Under the pieces are notes generated by a model. That model was not told the DNA's origin, ran no database searches, and worked only from the letters and a program-made list of their open reading frames with translations. The translations under genes and the position numbers were made by a program. Below are positions 22,721-33,774 of a DNA stretch of 64,000 nt, one piece after another. This DNA is from Hymenopus coronatus (lineage: Eukaryota > Arthropoda > Insecta > Mantodea > Hymenopodidae), in assembly GCA_030762935.1 (NCBI GenBank), contig CM060900.1, positions 290,168,784-290,232,783 on the forward strand. The letters are read 5' to 3'. Within the stretch, counting starts at the first letter, position 1; each line of letters opens with the position of its first letter.

Positions 22721-23212
22721 CTTTGCACAGAGTGAGGTTTTGTCCTTCTGCATCTCTTAGTAGAATTTTAATTAACTTGAAGCTAAATGCTGAGGTGGCA
22801 CCACAGGACAACAAGACTAGTGATGTGAGACAAAGTCACTGTTCAAACTACACATGTTGACTAATTGACATATTGTTGAGATGGCAAGGCTTAGTGAGCA
22901 TTATATGACCTGCTGGTGTACAAATGGACAGTGAGATCCAACAAAACACTTTTGATTGTTTCATGCTTCAAGCACATACAAGTATGCTTTAAATTAATAA
23001 AATTGTAACTAAGCATGGAAATATTAATAAATATGTAATCATATGTGCAAAAGAGTAAAATATATGATATGTACTTATGAGAAAATATGTAAATATATGC
23101 ACATTCAAGTTTACATTTTTAGGCTCTCATTTTCATGAAACTCCCAACATATTACAAATCTAGTATCTCAATGCTAATAACAAAAAATATGTAATAACAT
23201 AATTTTAATTAC
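22721..23212. other. Intronic AT-rich tract
   Basis: No further feature is supported; TAAATATG-like simple stretches occur near 23030-23100. Confidence 0.4.
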
Positions 23213-23338
23213 TGAAAGTGGTACACTGTGAAGCTAGCAATTAATCTTAATATTGGAGTTGAGTATACTCACATAGCAGTAGACAATGCATGTAACTAAC
23301 ACACATGCAAAACTAGTTCTGCGTAAGTAAGTTTTTGT
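23213..23338. mobile_element. PLE terminal remnant
   Basis: GGTACACTGTGAAGCTAGCA (23220) is the inverse of the extension beside the 55587-58383 PLE. After a gap, GTAGACAATGCATGTAA (about 23281) and AACTAGTTCTGCG (about 23312) match that element's 3' terminal repeat (58240-58285). So this is the end of a related element with extension and terminal repeat in inverted order. A microsatellite follows directly. Confidence 0.65.
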
Positions 23339-23349
23339 CATCATCATCA

Positions 23350-23387
<38 letters not shown>

Positions 23388-23396
23388 ATTATTCAT
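23338..23396. repeat. (TCA)n(TTA)n microsatellite
   Basis: About five TCA units run into about fourteen TTA units, abutting the PLE remnant and 37 nt upstream of a TRAPPC9 exon. Confidence 0.9.
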
Positions 23397-23432
23397 TGTT
23401 GTTTTACAAGAGTATGTATGTTTTGCTGACAG

Positions 23433-23589
23433 GAATACACAATTTTATTTGGTACTGGACATAGCAAACATAACAAGTCATGAGTTGGAACTTCAGTATA
23501 CCCCATCAAAGTGCATTCTCATTGAAGGAAATGAATCCTGTCGAATACCAGTCCCTATCAACAGATGTCCATTATCTAAGCTTACCAAG
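23433..23589 (+). CDS. TRAPPC9: TRAPPC9 exon
   Basis: A 157-nt exon after an acceptor TTTTGCTGACAG, ending before GTAAAG. Its first G completes the codon left open by the 7184-7326 exon, and it ends on a full codon. The product reads NTQFYLVLDIANITSHELEL, then PSKCILIEGNESCRIPVPIN and RCPLSKL. These are the strongly conserved blocks I associate with TRAPPC9 C-terminal beta-rich domains (the Ser-Cys-Arg-hydrophobic-Pro stretch and the RCPL that follows). The preceding intron is 16.1 kb and full of transposons; the following one is 2.2 kb. I chose this acceptor over an alternative AG at 23410 because only this one keeps phase. Confidence 0.88.
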
Positions 23590-25308
23590 GTAAAGTATTG
23601 CACTGCATGTGAATATAAAATAAGATGTCATTCTTTCTATGCAGTTATTTAGATGCTTTCTTCTCATTTCCTTTTCTTATATTTTTAAATGCTGTGAAGT
23701 TGCTCCTGTATTGGAATCAAGGTGAAGTCCATAAGGATGATGAATAGTAAAATATTTACATCCTCATTTATCAAGCACACGTAGCTTCTCCTGGATTTTG
23801 CAAAATTACAGGTTTGTTGCACATAAAGTGTTTCTGATCCTTTTGCAATGGTGACCATTGTTGCCTTCTAAAACTGAAAAACTGAGCTGTAATCCCTATA
23901 CTGGCAGTATGCTTTAAGGTACTATATACATTAAGATTACTCTGTTACTGCCATACATGAGAATCAGTATAACTTTCAATTTTGTAGTAGTCCATCAAAA
24001 CTTTCATTTTCATGCTGACCCATAATGACACCATATACTCTTATTTATATTTAAGTTTCGGCACATGTTTTCATCCAATGTATAAATATGCTGAAAAAGT
24101 GCCTCTCCTTTATACTCATAGTGCTTCAACTGGGTATGAGCAGCTCATCCCCATGCTTTCCTTCATAATGTAAAGCAAATGTGCTTATCCTGTCTCTTGT
24201 ACTAACTTAACAATCATATAATGCTGATCTATATCCAGTTAGAAACAGTAATCGCCTCTTCACTCATAGGAACAAAAGTCAAGGAATGTCTCACATTTTG
24301 ACATTCTTTGTTAAAGGCTTTTATCCCTCTTGCCACTACTCTATAAAAACACACAGATTTTGTGCAAACCTCTTGAAGATCTTCATAACACTATCCTGCC
24401 ATATAGCTTCTGATGCATTCAGTGTTTATCCATCTCTGCTATTTCTATTTTAAAAACATTGTTAGATGTAGTTGCTAAGTAGCTACATAAGACTTTGTTC
24501 TCCTTGTCACTGCACAAACATGTGAAATGGGAGCACAATCCCATGTGATCTAAGGAGGTTGATGGTACCTACTTGCATTAGTGGCTGAAACTATTATTGT
24601 CTGCCAAGGGTGTTGCAGGGTGTTTTGTTGGATTTCTTTTTGAACCAATAAATCTAATGAAGGAGGCTATTGCAATAAAGTATAGTTAATTAGCATTGTC
24701 CTTGTTTGTGCTCTAAGCCACAATCTTTATTATACCAAGTGAGTCAAAAACCTCCGAACTGGCTGTGCAGTGTTTTTCCATTGGGCATATGCCCACGATT
24801 CAGCACTGCTGCTGTAAACAAGGTCATGCTTCTGACACAGTGTTGCTCTGCTGTGGAAATGCCATATTGAGTTGACAGTGATATGATGTAGTTCAGTTAT
24901 TACAAGTGATTTATTATTTTGTCCTGTTATTAGTAACAAAGTTTATTATGGCTCAATATATTTTCTAATGTATAGTAGGTATTTATTTATGATTTGTATA
25001 TGTTAACTCAGTCAGCTTGCCAAGTGAAAGTACGATTTGCAGAAAGATTATGGAGAAAGTGTTATAGAGTAAATTTTTTTCGAGAAAACAGTTGACTCCT
25101 GATGGATAGTTTCTAAAGAGGTACCAAAGATGTATGCATGACAATGGTGGCCAGTTTCAGCATCTCCTTTCATAAAGTTGGCAAGTAAGGTCTTTAAAAT
25201 TAGTTTTAAATGTTGTATGCTTTCATCTGCACCTTTCTATGATAGTGGCAGACAGCAATGAGCGCTGAGGGTGCAGACAGGCAAAACACCTTTGACTCGT
25301 TAGAATAG
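23590..25308. other. Intron of TRAPPC9, no firm element
   Basis: Mostly AT-rich with no supported gene. A minus-strand frame at 24730-24939 sits beside AGTGAGTCAAAAACCTCCGA (about 24739), which resembles one end of a mariner-like element, but no matching opposite end was found. Confidence 0.35.
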
Positions 25309-25365
25309 CAGTGCCCAAACTCCTGTGAGACCCCTGACCCAGCTTTTTCCAATGAGACACTTTAT
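25309..25365 (+). repeat. hAT-type terminal repeat remnant
   Basis: CAGTGCCCAAACTCCTGTGA followed by GACCCCTGACCC resembles the common hAT terminus CAGTGNTTCCCAAACT with a GACCC block. No partner end or 8-bp duplication was located, so this is a solitary end of a MITE or deleted hAT copy. Confidence 0.45.
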
Positions 25366-25783
25366 TACAATTAAATTCCTTTTCTCCTGGTAGGACTCAT
25401 TGAACACACATGGCTGTTTCACAGTCTGTTTTTCTTGTAGACCCATATTACATAACCTTAGAAGCAGCAACTATTTTTAAATGAAACATACTAAGAAAGT
25501 AAGAATGGTAAATGTACTAAATATCTTATGTACTTAACTGCCCTCTCAAAAACAGGCTAAAAAGATAAGTTTTATGCTAGTTTATTAAAGCATTACATCT
25601 ATATCATTTTCAAATGTGTTTATTGCAAATATAAAACAAGAAAAATTCTCCTCTTGCATAGAAAAGAATTTCTTGATTTTTTAATGCAAAGGTTTGTAAT
25701 CCTGTGAAATTCCTGAATAAATTAAGCAATGTAATAATAGCAGTATGAATGTGGTAATTCTTTGCTTATAATTGTAATTCTAG

Positions 25784-25976
25784 CTATATAAAAGTACACA
25801 CATCTCTGCTGATGACCAAATGGAATTGGACCAGATATGCAGTGACCATATTGCTTCATCTGTGGACTTGCGTTGGCATATTATATCCACTGATATTCGA
25901 GGCCGTGTTTCATTGAAGGGTATCACTTTGACGCCAGAGATGTTGGATCTTGTAAGAATGTCACCATTGCAGTGGG
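25784..25976 (+). CDS. TRAPPC9: TRAPPC9 exon
   Basis: A 193-nt exon between TTGTAATTCTAG and a GTATGT donor, starting in phase 0 (matching the end of the 23433 exon) and leaving one G. The product contains LYKSTHISADDQ, ASSVDLRWHIISTDIRG and TLTPEMLDLVRMSPLQW. The VDLRW and EMLDLVRMSPLQW blocks are what I recall as conserved in TRAPPC9. The split codon G|AG with the 47693 exon yields Glu, giving the expected W-E-V run, so these two are the canonical neighbours despite the 21.7-kb intron between them. Confidence 0.88.
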
Positions 25977-26788
25977 GTATGTGTTAAAAATATTAGTATT
26001 AGAAACTTCAGTTGGTGTACATAACCTAAGATGATTAGATTTATTACTGGAAGCATCTAGTTTACTTCAACTAATGTATAGTATATAATATAATATAGGA
26101 AGTTATTTGCAAATATTTTGTGTATGAATGCATCTCTGGGATTACTCATCTGATTTGAACCATTTCTTTTAAGGTGCATGGATATTTTATGCTCTTTTGG
26201 CTGTTATTGGCTGTCACTTTGTAAACATATTGTGCTATTTAAGAAGGAAAATTCAATATTAACATGAAATTTTACAGGATGAGTTACATGAAAAACAAAT
26301 ATGGGTTTTCCTGTTATACAGCTGTCTTGATCTTTCTGATGTGTTCAACACTACATATTGAGCTGGCTGAACTAAATTTTTCATTGAAAGCGGCTATTTG
26401 ATTATTGCAAAAGAGGAACAACTTGAGGCTTAGCTTATTGAGTTTTTGGCAATTTAAACATTTAGTATAGATTAAAGAGCTGCAGATTAATGAATTGAAG
26501 TGGCCGTAGGAACATAGTGAATTAAGTAATTACTGTGCATTAAATTCTGCACAAATATTTTCTGTTCACTATCTAGCTGAGGAACAGAAGAAATTTCAAG
26601 CTATGCTGTTAGATTTGTTACAGCCAAAGTGAAAACACAATACTAACATATATAGTACGTCATGGGTATTCCAATGCTGATAATGATGGTCATGGTCATA
26701 GAACAAGAACATTTATTAACTTGTAGACATCTTACAGTATTTCAAGCTTCGAGTTCTATTAAGCTGTATTTTGCAAAATAAAACTAAA
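25977..26788. other. Start of the 21.7-kb TRAPPC9 intron
   Basis: AT-rich, no feature seen before the foldback. Confidence 0.4.
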
Positions 26789-26946
26789 GTGAATAATGAA
26801 ACTATTTTCCGGGCTTGTAGGCCATGGTCCATTGGGATTTGAAGTTCCTGACGTATTGCCAAGGGCTGCGCTTTGTGAAATGTCTGGAACTTCAAGACCC
26901 AATGGACCACAGCCTAAAATCCCAGAAAATATTTTCATTATTCAAC
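26789..26946. mobile_element. PLE-type foldback (diverged)
   Basis: Arms 26789-26852 and 26881-26946 are imperfect reverse complements (shared core GTCCATTGGG and TTGAAGTTCC) around a loop of about 28 nt. The left arm starts CCGGGCTTGTAGGCCATGGT, the same opening as the repeat at 21546. It is older than the hairpin at 1079, judging by arm mismatches. I found no target duplication or extension. Confidence 0.65.
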
Positions 26947-27109
26947 ACGCCAGCCATGAAAGCCTCAGTTCGTACATAAAAATAAATTGTTTACATGTGT
27001 TTACAAAGATTCAGATACATAATTATAACCACAGTAAAACCTAGACTTAAATGAAAATACTAGGATACAATTTTATAAATCGACTATTCTATTTGGAGGT
27101 CTTTCAATA

Positions 27110-28431
27110 AAGGTGTGATCAAAAAGTTTCCGGAATGGCTTCACAACAATGCTGACACTGAGATTTCTTTAATTCTTACCCAGACTGTACATGCAGCATT
27201 CCTTCCCAATAAAAATGAGAGGTTACGTGCCTTCCTGTGACAATGCAGTGATGAGGTAGATGCTCTGAAGTGAACAAATTCTTTGCATGTGCTGCAATTT
27301 TCCCACGTAGCAAAAATGTCAGATTACGAAGAACAAAGAACAATCATCAAATTATGCTTTAAACTTGGTAAAACTGCAGCAGAAGCCTATGAAATGTTAA
27401 GAACAGCCTATGGGGAGGAAGCTATGGCCAAAATTCAAACATTTGAGTGGTTTTCAAAATTTAAAATGGTGTGACATCAGTTAAAGGTGCAGATCTTTCG
27501 AGGTGACCCTATTCCAACAAAACTAATGAAAATATCAATCAGGTGAGGGAAATGGTCTTAAATGATAAGTGCATTACATAAAAGAACTTTCTGACTCATT
27601 AGGACTCTCCTTTGGAAGTGTTCAAAGCATTTTGAAAGACAATTTGGACACGAGAAGAATTGCCGCCAAGTTTGTACCCCGCCTGCTTTAAAAGGAAAAC
27701 TGTGTGATTGCCTGCACAGATCTTAAAGAACAGTTACAAAATGACCCACAGTTTATGGAGAAAATTATTAGTAGTGATGAAACATGGATTTATGGGTATA
27801 GTCCAGAAACGAAGCAACAATCTTTACAATGGAAGAGCCCTTCATCTTCACGCCCGAAAATGGCCAGACAAGTTTGCCCAAAGTGAAGTCAATGATGATT
27901 ATGTTTTTTGACATTAAAGGCATTGCACATAAGGAGTTTGTGCCACAGGGTCAAAGAGTGAATCAAGTTTTCTACAAACAAGTGCTGTAAAGATTAGGGG
28001 AGAATGTGCGATGCAAACAGCTGGAGAAATGGATGAGTGGTGACTGTTCCTGCATCATGGCAATGTGCCTGAATACAAAGCCCTTTCTGTTCGGCCAATT
28101 TTTGGATAAAACTAGGATGAATACTGTTGCCCATCCCGCCTATTCTCCAGATTTGGCACCAGCTGACTTTTTTCTTTTCCTACGAGTTAAAATGTGGCTC
28201 CAAGGACACCGTTTTGAGGACATTGATGTCATCCATTGTGAATAGCAGAAGACTCTGAATGTGTTGAAAGATGAGGACTTCAGGGAAGTGCTTCCAGTGA
28301 TGGCAGAAGCAATGGGACAAGTGCATCAACTCCCAAGGGGACTACTTCGAGGTTGACAGTGCAGATTAGACAAAAAGATCTGTTGTGTAGTATTTATGAC
28401 ATTGTTCTGGAAACTTTTTGATCACATCTCA
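27110..28431 (+). mobile_element. mariner element, near full length
   Basis: Inverted ends share TGTGATCAAAAAGTTTCC (start 27113; inverse at the right end about 28407-28424), with TA at both borders (27108-27109 and 28432-28433), the mariner target site. Length is 1322 bp, usual for mariner. The interior is one broken transposase gene in the plus orientation. Its position places it in the largest TRAPPC9 intron, just upstream of a LINE. Confidence 0.85.
27316..28369 (+). pseudogene. mariner transposase, frame-shifted
   Basis: The N-terminal helix-turn-helix region is intact at 27316-27474 (MSDYEEQRTIIKLCFKLG; TFEWFSKFK). Then frames change: DLKEQLQNDPQFMEKIISSD with ETWIYGYSPETKQQSLQWKS (27719-27840) covers the first catalytic Asp region; FFDIKGIAHKEFVPQGQ (about 27903) follows; HPAYSPDLAPADFFLF (28130-28180) has the usual second and third Asp (SPDLAPADFF, mariner DD34D signature); and CINSQGDYFEVDSAD ends at 28369. 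About three frameshifts and internal stops inactivate it. The normal length is about 345 residues, and the collinear total here is similar. Confidence 0.85.
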
Positions 28432-28879
28432 TATTTCTTCAGTGTTGGTTTAAACTGTTTTTTTTAATTGTAGTAAAAGTTCATTATACATCATATCACC
28501 AATTAAAATGGGATCCTTTTGGTGGTTTTTTTGTGGTAGATATCCTAAAGAAGTTACCTTGATTTCTTATATTATGACAGTGATAATCAATTTTTTGAGT
28601 TACATCATATCTATCTCCAAAACAAATCAAATAACCTTAAACACATATATAAAGATCACCATTAGCATACTTTGAATTTTAGGATTACTTTTAGATGATA
28701 CTTTCCCACCTATCTTGTATATGTAATTGTTAGAGTTGTGTGAGAGCTGTGGTAGGAGTAAGACGTGTATATGCGAGCTCTGTGGAGATGGGCATTCCAA
28801 TAGAAGTTTATTATGGTAGAATCAGCCTATTTAATTGCATGAGGCTGATGACAAAAAGCGGTATTAATGGAGATGGTGA

Positions 28880-29725
28880 CTTAATGGCATAATGGTTTTT
28901 TCTGGTGTTATGGTGCCTATTGATGATAGGAATTGAAATGAATCCAGGACCAAAAACAGAGGAAGTAATGGCAATGTTAAAACCTTTAGCGGAAGACATG
29001 GTACAAGTAAAAAACATGGAAAAAAGAATTATAAGTGAGTTAACGAGTAGTATGGAAGGAAATAAAATATATGACAGAAGAAGTTACAGGAGCAAGTTTT
29101 ACAGAAATAGACATGAGAGTGACATTTCTTGAGAAGATGGAACAGGCGAGCCAGAGGAGAAATATAATTTTCTTCAGGTAGAGAGAGAAAGGGGAGTAAG
29201 AGCAGGACAACAGGTTGAAAAAATTCTAAAGCGAAAATTAGGATTGGATCTACAGGGATGGGAAATAATAGATTCCTTCCAAATTGGAAGGAAGATTGAA
29301 AACTGGTCGATATTAGTGAAATAGGCAATGATGAATTTTAAATGACAGGTGCTGAAAAATACATTTAAACTAAAGGGAACCAGAATTTGGAACCAGATTA
29401 TGGAAAGAAAGAGTGGGAATTAAGAAATGGGCTTTTGATAGAAATGAGAAAAGCAAAAGAATTGGGAAAGAAGGCCTTTGTGAGGGGACTCACATATTGG
29501 ATAGACGGTAAGAAGCAGGAAATGAATCAGCACTTAATGACAGTGGATTCAGCAGAGAGGAGGAGGAGCCAGAAGGGAAGGTCCAGTGATGTAGTTCATG
29601 ACGTATGGGAGGATAGTGATGACAGAGGGGAGGAGCCAAGTATGTCACAGTGCGAAACAGAAGAGATGGCCACCCATTTGAGTGAAGATTCAAGGAGACT
29701 TGCAAGAGGTCAGTTGCAGGATTAG
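28880..29725 (+). pseudogene. LINE ORF1-like protein, broken
   Basis: After a stop, a hydrophobic run leads into WCLLMIGIEMNPGP (about 28913-28956); the MNPGP end resembles a 2A-type ribosome-skipping signal, though the residue before IE is Gly where 2A usually has Asp. Next come KTEEVMAMLKPLAEDM and a likely coiled coil, then FLEKMEQASQRRN (about 29125) and GLDLQGWEIIDSFQIGRK (about 29245), the RRM-type core of L1-like ORF1 proteins, and EMRKAKELGKKAF (about 29440). Frame changes occur near 29110-29180 and 29340-29390. Confidence 0.55.
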
Positions 29726-29898
29726 ACGTGTGGAAAAACCAAGGTTTTAGCATAGTTTCAACGCTGGGTGGAAGCATATTTGAAATAGAGGAGGGGAGAC
29801 AACAGGGAGGAGAAGCTGTGCAAAAAGGAGTTACAAGAAGCAGAGCAAAATTGGAAACTTTTAGATTTGAAAGGAAAGGATTGGTATAGGGTAAAGTC

Positions 29899-31410
29899 TT
29901 GGGTCTGCTGTGCTGGAATGTTGAAGGTTTATGGGGGAAATTTACAAATGGAGAAATTACAAAACTCACGAGTTTTGTGGACATCATTGCGGTAATAGAG
30001 TCAATGATGTGGAAAAAGGTGTTAAGTGGTTTTGACTATTATGGAAACTTGGTAATGAAAGAAAGAGTTAAATGTAGAGCATCAAGTGGAATAGGGGTCT
30101 TTGTAAAGAAGGAGAAGGGCTTAAAAGTGAAAATGGTTCACAAGAGGAGTGATAATTATGTGATGAGGCTGCCTCCGTGGTCAAGTGGTCAGCAAGCTGA
30201 CTTCTCATCCAGGTGTCCCGGGTTCGATTCCCGGCTGGGGCGGGGACTTTTTCTTTAGCCAGAATTATTCCCTATCCCCCACAGAGTCTGGAAGTTTGTA
30301 TGCGAGTGTGAATGTGTGAGTGTTTGAGTAAAACAAAATGATTTAAACCAATGTAAAAAGTACCTACGGACGAGTTGTTTTAAGTGGAAAGCACCCGATA
30401 TGACCTTAGATGTTAAAGGAGGCTATAAAAAAAAAAAAAAAAAATTACGTGATGTGGTTAATGATTCAAGGGTTTCTAGATAAAAGAAATACAATGGGAG
30501 TGCGGGTTGTCTATAATTCACCTTGTGGCTCAAAGTTCTATAACCAAAGTCTGTTTAATAAGTTAAGGATATAGATGAGTTGAGTAACAAATATCTGAAT
30601 TTTGAGGGTGTTTTCATGAGGGATTTTAATGTTAGATGTGGAGAGGAGCAAATTCAAATCATGACAGGGAAGTTGGAAGAAAAGGTGAAAAGGTGGAGAT
30701 AGTGAAGAGAAATAGTAAAGACAGGACTTGTAATAGGGAGGGTTTCAGACTAACAGACTTTTTGTGAAGAATACAATTTATTAATGTGTAATGGTGTGAA
30801 GGGGAGTGATTCTCAAGGAGAGTTTACATTTGTAAATAAAAATGGGCAAAGTTTAGTAGATTATATGTTGTGCTCAAGGAATATAGAGGATATGATTCTT
30901 GAATTTCAAATAATGAATATACGGTTGACTAGAGTCATTTCCCAGTGTGGGCAGGGTTGAATAGGGGTAGTGAGATGAAGTTGGTTCAGCAGAAAAACAT
31001 AGGAAAGAAACTAGACTTATATAGGTGGATAAAGGAAGAAGAGAAGTCATTTATAAGTTAGAATGTAATGCAATAGGAAGTAATTTTGATATAGGAGCTG
31101 CAGAGGGAATAATGGAGAAAATTATAAATACAGTAAAAAATGCAGGAAACAAAATGAAAGCAAAAGAAGAGGCTAATAAGGCTCAGGTGGGATGGTATGA
31201 CAAGGAATATGCAATATCAAGAAAGAGGATATAGCGTGAATTAAGGAGATGGGGGAAGGAAGGAGATGAGGAATCAAAAGCAAATTTCTTGGTGGAGAGA
31301 TGGGGGTATAGATGTTTATTGGAATTCTAGAAAGAGGAATGGGGGCAGAAGATTAGTAACAAATTAAGAGAAGCAATAAATACACAAGACAACTGAAAAG
31401 TCTGGGAAAT
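29899..31410 (+). pseudogene. LINE endonuclease domain, broken
   Basis: LLCWNVEGLWGKF begins the APE fold (the WNVxG start motif with Asn), followed by SSGIGVFVKK (about 30085). After the SINE, coding resumes at about 30447 with RVVYNSPCGSKFYN (about 30500) and later SHFPVWAGLNRG-like sequence (about 30935, the usual SDHxPV end motif, damaged). The linker to the reverse transcriptase (31025-31234, WYDKEY) is open. The catalytic Glu region and SDH motif are not intact. Confidence 0.6.
30169..30442 (+). mobile_element. tRNA-derived SINE inside the LINE
   Basis: The tRNA-like head at 30171-30242 has an A-box-like GTGGTCAAGTGGTCAGCAAG and a B box GGTTCGATTCCC, closest in layout to tRNA-Glu. The tail has CCCGATATGACC and GTTAAAGG and ends in a poly-A of about 18. 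Flanking repeats AATTATGTGATGAGG (30154-30168) and AATTACGTGATGTGG (30443-30457) are a 15-bp target duplication with two differences. It interrupts the LINE endonuclease region, so it is younger than the LINE. Confidence 0.85.
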
Positions 31411-31463
31411 TATAAATGTAGGGCCATTGTAAATAATATAGCAGAACATACTTGGTGTGAATA

Positions 31464-31715
31464 TTTTATGGAATTGTTAGATAGTATTTAGTATTTATTT
31501 GTTTAGTCATTAGGTATACTAGTACAATAGACATGGTCAAAATAATATATATAAGTAACAGTCAGTCATATAACAATTCTAGTGTCAAAAATTCATCCAA
31601 ATTGTAAAATACATTGTCCATCAACCACTTTTTTACTTTAGCCTTAAACTGTATTACATTTAGATCTCTCATGTGGTCAGGAAGCTTATTATAGGCTAAC
31701 AATAAGGTAGAGTAT
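31464..31715 (-). mobile_element. 3' fragment of a second LINE, minus strand
   Basis: The minus-strand frame (within 31562-31801) contains YNKLPDHMRDLN followed by IQFKAKVKKWLMDNVFYNLD and EF. This is the usual C-terminal signature of jockey/RTE-like LINE ORF2 proteins (short hydrophobic strand, then K-rich segment, then FYxxDEF). It replaces plus-strand LINE coding between endonuclease linker and reverse transcriptase. The plus LINE resumes with NGIRSRAEMRLVED (about 31720). Confidence 0.6.
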
Positions 31716-31719
31716 AACT

Positions 31720-32570
31720 GGATAAGGAGTAGAGCAGAGATGAGGCTAGTGGAGGATCTTGATATAGAAATTAATGACCATGAAATTTTGGAGGTGGTCA
31801 AGAACTTTAAGATTAATAAGGCATATGGAATAGATGGAATACCAGGGGAATGATGGAAAGTTTGGAGTGGTGATGGAAATAGGAGGAAATTGTTAAATAA
31901 AGCTTTAAATTATATAGCTGAAGGTGGAAAGGTTCCAGAAACGTGGAGGATGAGTATTGTCGTACCCATTTATAAAGATAAGGGGGACACCAACCATCCT
32001 ACTAACTACAGAGGCATAAGGTTATTATCAATATTAGGGAACTTTTATACTGGGATTCTAGCCAATAGGCTGCAGGATTGGGCTGAGAAAGAAAATAAGT
32101 TACCGGAATATGAAGCAGGCTTTAGGAAAGATAGGAGAACAGTTGATAACATATTTTTATTAAGAAAATAGTGGATAAATATTTGGCAAAGAAAAGGGGT
32201 AGAGTATATAAGGCCTTCGTGAATTTGGAGAAGACATTCAACACAATACATAGGGAGGCATTATGGATGAAGCTCCAGTTGAAAGGAGTGAGTACCACCA
32301 TGATTAGGGCAATACAAAATATTTATACGGAGAATAGGTTCTGTATAAAGATAGATACAAATAGTGTGTCACAAGTTATGAAAAATAGTATAGGACTTGG
32401 GCAACGGTGTAAATTGAGCCCCATATTATTTAATCTTTTTATTGATGATATTCTGGAAATAATTAGCAAAGAGAACGTTTACTCACCCACAGTAAATAAT
32501 AGGAAAATCCCAGGTTTATTGTTTGCAGATGACTTGGTGGTAGGGTCCATATCTATTGGGGGATTATAAA
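31720..32570 (+). pseudogene. LINE reverse transcriptase, broken
   Basis: Motif order is clear: KINKAYGIDGIPGE (about 31812), YRGIRLLSILGNFYTGILAN (about 32007), EYEAGFRKDRRTVDNIFLLR (about 32110), AFVNLEKTFNTI (first catalytic block, with the usual Asp in DLxKAFD replaced by Asn, about 32213), LGQRCKLSPILFNLFIDD (about 32398) and LLFADDLVV (the FADD catalytic pair, about 32517). At least three stops or frameshifts interrupt it. Thumb and C-terminal remnants continue in pieces to about 33720. Confidence 0.75.
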
Positions 32571-33774
32571 GAGCATTAAATGTGATGGGAAGATTCTGTA
32601 AAAATTGGGGGTAAACTATAAAAAGGCTAGGATTATGGTCTTCAAAAAGGGATATAAATTAAAAAGAAGAAAAATGGAATATGGAAGGGTAGGAAATAGC
32701 CATAGCAAGAAAAATGGATTATTTAGGGGTTCAGCTCAGCAGTAATGGTACATGGCATGATCAAATAAAGCAGTTTTAGCTAAGTGTAAAATTGCCATGA
32801 AAGGGATAAGAGCATGCTTATTTAAAATACCAGGTATGCATATCAAATGGTTAGAGAAAGTTTACAAGTCAATAGTGAAGCCAAAATGTTATATGGGATA
32901 GAAGATTGGGGTGATGAAGGGTGGCAAGGAGTGGATTTAATACATTGAAGCTTCTGTCGATTAATTGTGGGTTTACCAGTCACATCACCAAAGGGAGTAG
33001 CACTGTTGGTACTAGGTAGAACCAGGAAGTAAGGGTATAATAATTGAAAGATTGCTTAAGTTTTGGTATCAGGTTAGATTATTAGAAGATCAACATATAG
33101 TTAAACAATATATGATTATGCAAGAGAAAGTATTAATGCCGGATAATGGTCTTTATCATTACAAAGGATTATAGAGAAAATAGCTATGGGGAACTTATGA
33201 TGGGAGAGAGAATGTGTGAAGGGAGGGTTTTGTAAAGAGATCAGAAGGAGAATTGAGGATATCAATATTCAAGATAAAAAGGATCTGTTAGATCCTTGAT
33301 ATTATATAGGCAAATTAATAAAGATTGGGGGAAAGAAAAATATATCAAAGTGTGTAATAAATTGAAGAGGGAAGGGTGGGCATGGTATAGAAACGGGGCA
33401 ATGAAATTGAGGGGAATGAAAGGAAAATGGACTCACAGAAATGCCCATTATGTGAGGGAATGTTAAATGACTACATTTTATTCTAGATTATGAAGAGATA
33501 AAATTATGGAGGCACCAATTGGTACCAGCTTAGTGGTTGCAGTTACCGAGAGAAATAGTTAAAGTGAGAATCAAAAAATCTAAGAATTCAGATGAGATTA
33601 GAAAGTTGGGGAAATTAATAGGAGACTAAAGAGAAATATAAAAGAAGAATTCTTAAATCTTAAATTCATAATTGGAAGGATGCCAATCAGGAAAATTGGT
33701 ATATTTAAATATAAGGGAGATAAAAATTAGGTAGATAGTGAACTTGATGCATAATATGTTAATAACAACAGTAC

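Larger units (their letters stand above)
28860..33735 (+). mobile_element. APE-type LINE, decayed, with nested insertions
   Basis: It reads on the plus strand as ORF1 (hydrophobic leader, 2A-like motif, coiled coil, RNA-binding domain), then endonuclease and reverse transcriptase, and a Cys-containing 3' part near 33440 (CPLC). Length is about 4.9 kb including a 274-nt SINE (30169-30442) and a 250-nt minus-strand LINE scrap (31464-31715). Many stops occur. I place it among APE-encoding LINEs of the CR1/jockey/Ingi side but cannot assign a clade by eye. The 3' end lacks an obvious poly-A. Confidence 0.75.

Noticed and set aside
24730..24939. Minus-strand frame beside AGTGAGTCAAAAACCTCCGA as a mariner element
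   Set aside because: Only one end-like sequence and no transposase motifs found.
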